Shown here piece after piece: positions 44,962-55,700 of a stretch of 64,000 bases of DNA. A program made the position numbers and the translations under genes. Positions within the stretch are counted from its first letter, which is position 1. Every line of letters starts with the position of its first letter. Below the pieces are notes generated by a model that saw nothing but the letters and a program-made list of their open reading frames with translations, made no database searches and had not been told where the DNA came from. The stretch is from Trinickia violacea (GTDB lineage: Bacteria; Pseudomonadota; Gammaproteobacteria; Burkholderiales; Burkholderiaceae): NCBI RefSeq assembly GCF_005280735.1, contig NZ_CP040077.1:1-64000 (forward strand), read 5' to 3'.

Positions 44962-46791
44962 ATGAATAAACGATGTCGCGAGCCGGCTTTGATGCGGCTC
45001 AGGGGTTGGTTGAAGGCACCACGCGCGGGGGCGCGAAACGATCTAAAAAAGCTCGCGCAAGTTTGCGGTGCGCTTTTCGTCCTCGCGCATTCGTGCGTTT
45101 CGCATGCGCAGCTATCGGGCAATCTCGACGAGCAGGAGCAGCGCCGGCGCGCGCAGCAACAAGAGATTGAGCGCCAGCGCCAATTGCAGGCGCCGAATGT
45201 CGACCTCCAGCCGGCGCAAAAGCCGGAGGCGATCGACGACGGCAAGGTGCCCGCCGAGTCCCCCTGCTTCAAAGTCGATCAGTTGGCGCTCGAGGTTCCC
45301 AACGGCTTGAGCGATGCCGTGGAAGCGGCCGGCGCTCGCGCGCTCTCGCCGAACCCGCTGTTTCCCGGGGCGCTGACGTTCGCCGCCGACTATCTGCAGC
45401 GCTATCGCGGCCAGTGCGTCGGACGCGAGGGCCTCAATTTGATCGTGCATCGATTGTCCGCGCTGATTCTCGCGAAGGGCTACACGACGACGCGCGTGGT
45501 AATCGGGCCTCAAGACCTGTCGACAGGCAAGCTCACGCTCGAACTGATTCCCGGCGTGATCAGCAAGCTCCGCTTCGCCGATCCGTCGACCTACGGCACC
45601 TGGCGCAATGCGTTTCCCACGCATGCCGGCAACCTGCTGAATCTGCGCGATCTCGAGCAAGGGCTCGAGCAGATGAAGCGCGTGCCGAATCAAGACGTCG
45701 ACATGCAGCTCGTGCCCGGCCAGTCGACGGGCGAAAGCGATGTCGTGATCACCGTCAAGCGCACGAAGCCGTGGACGCTCGGACTGAGTCTCGACGACAG
45801 CGGCCTCAAATCGACGGGGCAGCTGCAGGCGAGCGCGAACTTCACCCTCGACAATCCGCTCGGCCTCTCCGACATCTTCAACATCGCCTACAACCACGAC
45901 GCGAACGGCCATCCGGGGCAGTACGGCACGCGCGGCGACAGCGCTTTCTATTCGATCCCCTGGGGCAACTGGCTGTTCACGGCGACGGCCAGCCAATACC
46001 ACTACCACCAGCAGATCGCCGGCGCGTTCAGCACGTTCGTCTCGAGCGGCCTGTCGAAGACGTTCGACGTCAAGGCGGAGTACCTGTTCTATCGCAATCA
46101 GGTACAGAAGAATTCGCTTGAATTCCGTACCGGCAAGTACTTCAGCGAAGCGTTCGTCGACGGTTCGGAGATCGACGTTCAGCACCGCGACAACAGCTAC
46201 GCGGAAATCGGCTGGGTGCACAAGCACTACTTCGGCGCGGCGCAGCTCGATAGCACTGTGGCCTATCGTTGGGGCGTACCTTGGTTCGGAGCCCAAAGCG
46301 ATTTGCCCGGCGTTGGCTCGGGCGGTCCGACCTACTACTACCACATCGAAACGCTCGATTCGACGCTGAGCGTGCCGTTCCAAATCGGCCGTCTGCCGCT
46401 GCGCTACACGGCGACCGTCCGTGCGCAGAATTCGCCGGACGTTCTCTATCCCACGGAGTATTTCTCGATCGGCAGCCGCTACACGGTGCGGGGCTTCGAC
46501 GGCAACACGATGCTTGCCGCGGAGAAAGGCGTGTTCATGCGCAACGATCTGGAAGTCCCCATCCTGCAGACCGGCCAGACGCTGTACCTCGGCATCGACG
46601 GCGGCGAAGTCTTCGGCCCGCAGGCGCAAAACCTTTTGGGCCGGCGCCTCGCCGGCGCCGTGGTGGGTTTGCGCGGCAGTCCCTTCAAGAACGTCTATTA
46701 CGACGTGTTCCTCGGCGGCCCGCTGTACCAGCCCGCCCAATTTCCCAACCGCTGGCCGGTTGCGGGTTTCAGCGTGAGCTTCCAGCTATGA
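44962..46791 (+). CDS. ShlB/FhaC/HecB-family two-partner secretion transporter (TpsB, CdiB-like)
   Basis: TpsB proteins are outer-membrane beta-barrels with two periplasmic POTRA domains that export their TpsA partner. The 609-residue product has a Sec signal segment (CGALFVLAHSCVSHAQ, residues about 35-50), a Gln/Arg-rich helical region (EQEQRRRAQQQEIERQRQLQ), POTRA 1 beginning CFKVDQLALEVP, POTRA 2 around TTTRVVIGPQDLSTGKLTLE with the GVISKLRF strand, and a 16-strand barrel containing the VRGFDGNTMLAAEKG motif of loop L6. AAGAAG precedes ATG. The stop overlaps the start of the exoprotein gene (ATGA), so the pair is co-translated. Confidence 0.95.
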   Translation: MNKRCREPALMRLRGWLKAPRAGARNDLKKLAQVCGALFVLAHSCVSHAQLSGNLDEQEQRRRAQQQEIERQRQLQAPNVDLQPAQKPEAIDDGKVPAESPCFKVDQLALEVPNGLSDAVEAAGARALSPNPLFPGALTFAADYLQRYRGQCVGREGLNLIVHRLSALILAKGYTTTRVVIGPQDLSTGKLTLELIPGVISKLRFADPSTYGTWRNAFPTHAGNLLNLRDLEQGLEQMKRVPNQDVDMQLVPGQSTGESDVVITVKRTKPWTLGLSLDDSGLKSTGQLQASANFTLDNPLGLSDIFNIAYNHDANGHPGQYGTRGDSAFYSIPWGNWLFTATASQYHYHQQIAGAFSTFVSSGLSKTFDVKAEYLFYRNQVQKNSLEFRTGKYFSEAFVDGSEIDVQHRDNSYAEIGWVHKHYFGAAQLDSTVAYRWGVPWFGAQSDLPGVGSGGPTYYYHIETLDSTLSVPFQIGRLPLRYTATVRAQNSPDVLYPTEYFSIGSRYTVRGFDGNTMLAAEKGVFMRNDLEVPILQTGQTLYLGIDGGEVFGPQAQNLLGRRLAGAVVGLRGSPFKNVYYDVFLGGPLYQPAQFPNRWPVAGFSVSFQL

Positions 46792-49700
46792 ACCGACACC
46801 TCTATCGCGTCATCTTCAACGCGGCCCGTGGACTCCTTATGGCTGTCCAGGAAACCGCCAGCGGCTTCGGCAAGGGACGGAGGGCCGGCCGCTCAGCCGC
46901 GTCGTCCTCCGGGCGCGCTGCGTGGGGCTTCATCGACATGCTGCAGATGCGCGAGTTCGCATTCGCCGCGTTGTGCGTCTTCGGCATGCAACCGGTGCTC
47001 CTTCATGCGCAAGTGGTCGCTTCGCCGGGCGCGTCGCCCGCCAACAAGCCGGCGGTCGGTGTGACGGCCAACGGCTTGCCGATCGTGCAAATCACGACGC
47101 CCAACACGGCTGGCGTGTCGAACAACACGTATTCGAGCTTCAACGTCGGCAAGCCGGGCTTGATTCTCAACAATTCGCCGAGCAACGTCTCCACGCAGCA
47201 AGCGGGTTATGTGGCGGGCAACCCGTATCTCTCCTCGGGCAGCGCTCGCATCATCGTGAACCAGGTGGTGGGCGGCGGGGCCAGCCAGCTGCTCGGCTAT
47301 ACCGAAGTGGCGGGTCAGCAGGCGCAGGTGGTCATTGCGAATCCGGCAGGCATCTATTGCAACGGCTGCGGATTCATCAACACGAGCCGCGGCGTGCTCA
47401 CGACGGGCACGCCCGTGTTCGGCGGCAGCGGCAGTCTCGACGCGTTTCATGTGACGGGCGGAAATATTCAGATCGACAGCGCGGGCATGAACGCGAGCAA
47501 TGTCGACCAGGTCGACTTGATCGCGCGCAGCGTGCAGATCAACGGCAAGCTTTGGGCGGGCCGTGCGCTCAACGTCGTGACCGGCGCCAACGATGTGCGT
47601 TATGACAGCCTGAGCGCGCAGGCGCTCTCCCCCGACGGCAACAAGCCGGGCATGGCGATCGACGTCGCGCAGCTCGGCGGGATGTACGCGGGCAAGATCA
47701 TGCTCGTCGGTACCGAGGCGGGCGTCGGTGTCAACAGCTCGGGGACCATCGCCGCGCTGTCGGGCGATGTGTCGCTGAACAGCCAAGGCAAGGTGACGCT
47801 GTCGGGCACGACGAGCGCAAGCGGCAACGTGGCGATTTCCACGTCCGCAGACGCGTCGAACAGCGGCTCGCTCTATGCCGCACAGAACGCGACCTTGAGT
47901 GCTCAGGGACAAGTCAGCAACACCGGTACGCTCGCCGCGCTCGGCAATACGACGGTGAGCGGCGCGTCCGTCAACTCGAGCGGCGCGCTCGGCGCGGGCA
48001 TCGACTCGAGCGGCCACGTGACCGGGAACGGCAGCCTCACGGTCACCGCAACGGGGGCCGTGAGCGCCGTCGGACAAAACATGGCGGGCGGCAATCTCGC
48101 CATGTCGGGAAGCAGCTTGAACCTGGCCGGTGCGCAAACGCTCGCCGACGGTTCAGCATCGTTGACCGCGACGGGCGCGGGCGGCGATACCGGCAACATC
48201 GTTCATACCGGCGCCAAGCTGGGCGCGGGCGGCAATCTCGCGTTGCAGGCGGCGGGCGCCGTCGTGAACGATCAAGGCAAGATGAGCGGCTCGCTCGTCG
48301 GCGTGACCTCGGCGTCGCTCTCCAACCGCGGCGGCACGCTGACGCAAACCGGCTCCGGCAACACGAATCTCGCGGTGACGGGCGGCATCGACAACACCAA
48401 CGGTGCCGTCGTAACCAATGCCCAGAACCTGACAGTCCAATCCGGCAGCCTGACCAACGAAGGCGGCCAGATCAGCCATGCGGGGACGGGCGCACTGACC
48501 CTCCAAACCGGCGCGTTGGACAACAGCCACGGCGGCACCATCGGCACGAACGGGCAAGCCGCGATCACGGCAGCCAGCGTTGCCAACGGCTCAGGCTCGA
48601 TCACCGCAGCGCTTGCGTTGACCGTCAAGAGCGGAGGGAACGTCGACAACACGGCAGGCAATGTCGAGGCGGGCGGCGCCCTCGGCGTGACCGCCGCGAA
48701 CGTGACGAACAGCGCGGGGCGCATCGTCTCGCTCAATGGCGACGGCCTCACGCTTTCGGCAAGCGGGCAAATCACGAATGCGGCGGGAACGACCGCGCAA
48801 GGCGCGGCAGGCGGCTTGATCGGAGGCAACGGCGGTGCCGCGATTCAAGCGGCGTCGCTGTCGAACAGCGGCAGCATCACCGCGGCGCAAAACCTCAACG
48901 CGACGATTACCGGCACGCTCGACAACAGTAGCGGCACGCTGAGCGCGGCAACGCTGACGGCCAACGCCGCGTCGCTGAAAAACGTGAGCGGCGCGATCAG
49001 CGGCAATGCCGTGAACTTGACGGTCCCGCAGCTGGACAACAGCAGCGGCCAGATCACGACGAACCAGCTCACGGTCAACGCCACCAATCTGACCAACGAG
49101 CACGGCACGCTGACGCAGCTCGGCACGGGTGCTATGACCCTCGGCGTGAGCAACGCGATCGACAACGCCAACGGCGGCGTGCTCCAGACCAACAGCCAGA
49201 ACCTCACGCTGACGCCGGCGAGCCTGAATAACAACGGCGGCACGATCACGCACGCGGGCACGGGCACGCTGACGATCACGTCGGGCAACGGCGCGGGGTC
49301 GCTGACCAACGCCGGCGGCAAGATCGCGAGCAACGGGCAGATCGCCGTCACGGCGGGCAGCTTCGACAACACGGGCGGCGCGGTCGGCGGACAAACCGGG
49401 CTCACGGCGACGATCGGCGGCCCGCTCAACAATACGAACGGCAAGCTGATTTCGAACGCGAACTTGAGCGCGTCGACTACCGGGACGTTGACCAACACCG
49501 GTGGCGCGATCGGCGCAGGAGGCAATGCCGCGATTCAAGCCGCGTCGCTGACGAACGGCGGCAGCATCAGCGCTTCGCAAAACCTCAACGCGACGATTGC
49601 CGGCACGCTCGACAACGGCGGCGGCACGCTGAACGCGGCAACGTTGACGGCTAGCGCCGCCTCGCTGAAAAACGTGAGCGGCGCGATCAGCGGCAACGCC

Positions 49701-52700
49701 GTGAACTTGACGGTCCCGCAGCTGGATAACAGCAGCGGCCAAATCACGACGAACCAGCTCACCGTCAGCGCCACCAATCTGACCAACGAGCATGGCACGC
49801 TGACGCAGCTCGGCACGGGCACCATGGCTCTCGGTGTGAGCAACGCGATCGACAACGCCAACGGCGGCGTGCTCCAGACCAACAGCCAGAACCTCTCGTT
49901 GACGCCGGCGAGCCTGAACAACAACGGCGGCACGATCACGCACGCGGGCACGGGCACGCTGACGATCACGCCGGGCAACGGCGCGGGGTCGCTGACCAAC
50001 GCCGGCGGCAAGATCGGGACTAACGGCCAGATTGCCGTCGCGGCGGGCGGTCTCGACAACACGGGCGGCGCAGTCGGCGCACAGACCGGGTTCACAGCGA
50101 CGATCGGCGGCGCGCTCAACAACACGAACGGCGAGCTGATTTCCAACACGAACTTGAGCGCGTCGGCCGCAGGGACGTTGACCAACACCGGCGGCACGAT
50201 CGGCGCGAGCGGCAATGCTGCGATTCAAGCCGCGTCGCTGACGAACGGCGGCAGCATCACCGCCTCGCAAAACCTCAATGCGACGATTGCCGGCACGCTC
50301 GATAACAGCGGCGGCAAGCTGAGCGGGTCAACGCTGACAGCCAGCGCCGCGTCGCTGAAGAACGTGAGCGGCGCGATCAGCGGCAACGCCGTGAACTTGA
50401 CGGTCCCGCAGCTGGATAACAGCAGCGGCCAAATCACGACGAACCAGCTCACCGTCAACGCGACGAATCTGGCCAACGAGCACGGCACGCTGACGCAGCT
50501 CGGCACGGGCGCCATGGCTCTCGGCGTGAGCAACGCGATCGACAATTCCAACGGCGGCGTGCTCCAGACCAACAGCCAGAACCTCACGCTGACGCCGGCG
50601 AGCCTGAACAACAACGGCGGCACGATCACGCACGCGGGCACGGGCACGTTGACGATCACGCCGGGCAACGGGGCCGGGTCGCTGACTAACGCCGGCGGCA
50701 AGATCGGGAGCAACGGCCAAGTCGCCGTCACGGCGGGCAGCCTCGATAACACGGGCGGCACGCTGGCAGGGCAAGGCGCGCTGTCGGCATCGATTGGCGG
50801 TGCGCTGAACAACACGAACGGTGTGCTGCGCTCGAACACGTCGCTCGCCGCATCGAGCGGCGGTGCGTTGACCAACGCGGGCGGCAAGATCGCCGTCGGC
50901 GGCGGAGCGGCCAACAACGTCGGCACGCTGAACGTGAGCGCGGCATCGATCGACAATACGGGCGGCTCGATCAACAACGCCTACGGCGGTGCGACGACTG
51001 TCTACGGCGCGAGCCAGATCGCGAACTCGAATGCCGGCGGTGCATCCGGCATGGGCAGCATCAGCGGCAACGGCAGCGTCACGCTCACGACCGGTGCGCT
51101 CTACAACACGCAAGGCGGCCAGCTGAGCGGCGCGAGCCTGCAGATCAACGCGGGCAGCGTGAACAACAGCGGCGGGCTGATCGGCAACATCGCAAACGTG
51201 AGCGGCGACATCGGCATTTCGACCGGCGCCGCGGTAAACAACACGAACGGGCAGATCAGCGCGTCGCGCAACCTCTCCGTCACCGCGAGCATGCTGGTGG
51301 GCGGCGGCAGCTACAACGCGGCCGGCAACGTCACGCTGAACCTTCAGGGCGACTTCAGCAATCAGCCGGGCTACCAGTTCAACGCCGGTCAAAATCTGAC
51401 CTTCAACCTGCCGGGCACGTTCTCCAATGGCGGCAGCATGCTGGCCACGAACAACCTGGCCATCAACGCGGGCACCATCTATAACTCGGGCGCGATCGCC
51501 GCGGGCGGATTGCTTAGCACGAACTCGAGCACGCTCACCAATACCGGCACGCTGGTCGGCGCGAGCGTCTCGCTCAACGCTTCACAGACGCTGTCGAACC
51601 TCGGCACGTCGGCGCTGATCGGCGCAACCGACAGCAACGGTACGCTCGAATTGCTCTCGAACGACATCGAGAACCGCGACGACTCCACCGCCACCGATAC
51701 GCAAGCGCAAACCGCCATCTACGGCCTCGGCCGCGTGGTGCTCGCGGGCGGCAAGGACGGGAGCGGCAACTACACGAACGCCAGCCTGATCAAGAACCAG
51801 TCCGCGCTGATCCAATCGGGCGGCGACATGCTACTCGCTGCCAACCAGGTGACGAATACGCGCCGCACACTGACGACCGGGGATTTCACCTCGTCGGTCG
51901 ATCCGAACCTGCTCGCGAGCCTCGGCGTCAGCCTCTCCGGCCGCACCGGCCAAGTCGGCGTCAAGGACCCGAAGAGCATCGGCGGGGTCTACATCGACCC
52001 GCCTCACGGCGGCCAGTGGAACAGCACGTACGAGTACACGACCTATACCGGCGTCGCGATGGCGAACACGCTGACGTCGATTAGCCCCACGTCGCAGATC
52101 ATCGCGGGCGGCAACCTGTCGGCGGCCGGGGTGAACACGTTCCAGAACTACTGGAGCCAGGTGACCGCGGCGGGCAACATCTCGAGTCCCGTTCACCTCG
52201 ATAACAACAGCTGGCAAACGCAGACGCAGCCCGAAGTGCAGGTGACGTACTCGGGCGAGTATCACTACAACAACTACGACAACAGCGAGTACAACTGGCA
52301 GTTGCCGTTCGGCAACGCGGGGTTTGTCACCGGCAACCCGGGTGGCTACACCGCGGCACCCGCCGACGTCAAAACCTACTCGGTGCCGGGCTACGATTCG
52401 AGCTTCACCGCCCGCGGCACGATCAGCGGCACCGGCGTGAGCATCAACAACGGCGCGGGCAATACGTCCGTCACGCCGCTCGGGCTCGTGCCCGGGCAGA
52501 CGCTGCCCGGGCTCAACACGGGCGCGGTGAACGGCAGTCTCGGCAACGGCGGAGCGGCGTCGACGGCGATGCTCCCGACGCTGGGCGGACAGATCGTGAG
52601 CAGTGGGTCAAGGTCCACGGGGGTGCTATCGGCGCTGGGCGGACACATCATGGGCGGCGGCATTGCCGGCCTCACCAACCCGGTGATCGCGAGCGCCACA

Positions 52701-55700
52701 GCCGTGAGCGTGCTGAGCAACCTCACCGTGCCGCAAGGCGGTCTGTTCAAGCCCGACACGGCGCCGAACGCACCGTACCTGGTCGAGACGAATCCCGCTT
52801 TCACGAGCCTGCACACGTGGCTCTCGAGCGACTACTACTTCCAGCAGCTCGGCATGAACCCGGGGCAGATTCAGGAACGCCTCGGCGATGGGTTCTATGA
52901 GCAGCATCTGGTGCAAAGCCAGATCATGTCGCTCACCGGCCAGTCCGTGCTGACCAACTACGCGGACACGCAGGACGAGTTCCAGGCGCTGATGGCTTCA
53001 GGCGCGTCGCTCGCGAAGTCGCTCGGCCTGGCTCCGGGCATGGGCCTTTCGGCGCAGCAGGTTTCGGAGCTGACGAGCAACGTCGTCATCATGCAGACGG
53101 CGGTCGTCGACGGGCAGCCGGTGCTCGTGCCGGTCGTCTATCTCGCGAAGGCGAGCCAGCAGAACATGGGCAACGGGCCCGTGATCGCCGCGACCAACAT
53201 CGATTTGGAGAATACGCAGTCGATCACGAACGGCGGCACGATCAGCGCGACGAAGAGCCTGACGATCACCGGCAACAGCATCGACAGTACGGCCGGCACG
53301 CTGCAAAGCGGCGGCCTGATGACGCTCGCGACGACCGGCGACATCAACCTGACGTCGGCCACGGTCAAGGCGGGCAGCCTGGCGCTTCAGACCGGCGGCA
53401 ACCTGATTCTCGACACCGCCGCGAACACGACGAACCAAAGCAACAGCAACGGGACGGCGCGTGTGACCACCACCACGCTGGGTCCGGTCGCGAGCATCAG
53501 CGTCGCGGGCAATGCGGCGATCGTGACCGGCGGCAACTTCGAGCAGAACGCGGGTAATTTGTCGGTCGGCGGCGATCTCGCGACGTCCATCGGGGGCAAC
53601 TGGACGCTCGGCGCGCAGCTGACCGGCGAGCACAAGGTGGCGGATCGCGCCGGCGGCGTGTCGGACACGGACATCGTGAGCGCGGTCGGCAGCACCGTCA
53701 AAGTGGGCGGCACGTCGGTAATCGCAGTCGGCGGCGACCTGACCGCGCAGGGCGCGCAGATCAATCTGGGCGGCGGGGGCACGATCGCAGCGGGCGGCAG
53801 CGTGTCGCTGCTCGCGGCCACCGCGACGTCGACCGTGCACAGCACGAGCTCCGGCGACTATGCCGGCCACAGCTACTCCGAAAACATCTTCACGTCGGAC
53901 GACGTTGTGACGGGCACGACGCTGCAAAGCGGGCAGAGCCTGAACGTCATGGCGGGCAAGGACATCAACGTCACGGGCAGCACGCTGAACCTGACGCAGG
54001 GCAATGCGACGCTGATGGCGGCGGGCAACGTCAACATCGGCGCGGCGACCGAGACGCATGTCTCGAACTTCGACGAGCAGCATAGCCATAGCGGGCTGGC
54101 GAGCAGCACGAGCGCGGTCAACCACGTCGACCAGACCACGACGACGGCCGACGGCAGCACGATTTCGGCGGACGGCGTCACGATCGTCAGCAGCAAGGAC
54201 ATCAACGTGACCGGCAGCAATATCGTCGGCACCAACGCTGTCGCGCTCGCTGCGAAAGGCAACGTGAACATCCTCGCCGGGACCGACACTTACCAGGATT
54301 CCGAATACCACGACGTGAAGCACTCGGGTTTCGGCGGCACGGGCGGCATCGGCATCAGCTACGGCTCGAGCGAGCAGAAGGATCAATACAACGCCAACTC
54401 CGTCACCGAAAGCCAATCGCGCAGCACGATCGGCAGCGTGCAGGGCAACGTGTCGATTGCGGCGGGCCAGGACGTGCACATCGGCGGCAGCGACATCGTC
54501 GCGGGCAAAGCCGCCAGCGACACGACCGGCGCCACCGGCAACATCGCGATTCAAGCGCAGAACATCACGATCGACCCGAGCCAGGACACGGCGAACTCGC
54601 ACGACCAGCAGGAGTCGCATTCGAGCGGCATCTCCGTGGGCATTACCGGCACGCCGCTCGATAGCGCGCGCAACCTCAGGGCCGCGGGCTCCTCGGGGAC
54701 CGCGTTCAACCGTGCGGAGGGCATCGGCAACGAAATCGGCGCGAGCGCGGCCGATGTGCCGTCGGTCTCGATCTCATACGGGCACAGCAGCAGCTCGAGC
54801 ACGACCGACATGTCGAGCACGACCAACGCGGGCAGCACGATTCGCGGCGGCGGCAACGTCACGCTGAGTGCCACGGGCGGCGCGCTGAAGGACGCGAACG
54901 GCAACCCGCTCGACGGCGACATTACCGTGACCGGCTCGACGATTACCGCCGGCGGCACGGCGACCTTCGCTGCGAATCGCAACGTGATCTTCCAGGCCTC
55001 GACCGATCTGCTGCAGCAAAGCACGCAGTCGAGCAGCTCGAGCACGGGCTTCCAGTTGGCCGCCCCAAGCCTGGGCGACCTCGGGCGCTGGGTGAGCGGC
55101 GGACCGAACAGCGGCGGCGTGAGCTCGTCGCCGTATAACGCGAGCCGCAGCAGCTCGGACGGCAATTCGACGTCGAGCCAGCAGACGGCGACGGTGGTGA
55201 CCGGCAACAGTGTGGTGGTCAAGAGCAAGACCGGCGACATCGACGTGATCGGCTCGGGGATCAGCGGCACGCAAGGGGTCGATCTGGTTGCGACCCAAGG
55301 GGCGATCAACGTGCTGGCCGGCCTCGATACGAGCACGAGCCATCAGGAATCGAGCAGTCACAAGATCGGCGATCTCGGCAGCAACGGCACCGGCACGGGC
55401 TTTAGCGTCGGCGTGTCGAGCAGCCATAGCGTGCAGGATTCGGCGGCGCAGACGCAAAGCACGATTCGCAGCCAGATCGTGAGCGGCAACGGCAACGTGA
55501 CGCTCGACGCGAACAAGGACATCACCGTGAAGGGCTCGGACTTGGCGGCGGGCAAGGACCTCACGCTGATCGGCCAGAACCTGAACCTCGACCCGGGCAG
55601 CGACGCTCTGCAGAACAGCATGAGCCAGAGCGCGAGCCAGTTTGGGGTGTCGCTGGCGCTGGGAGGCGCTATCGGCAACGCAGTGGCGACCGTCAATCAG

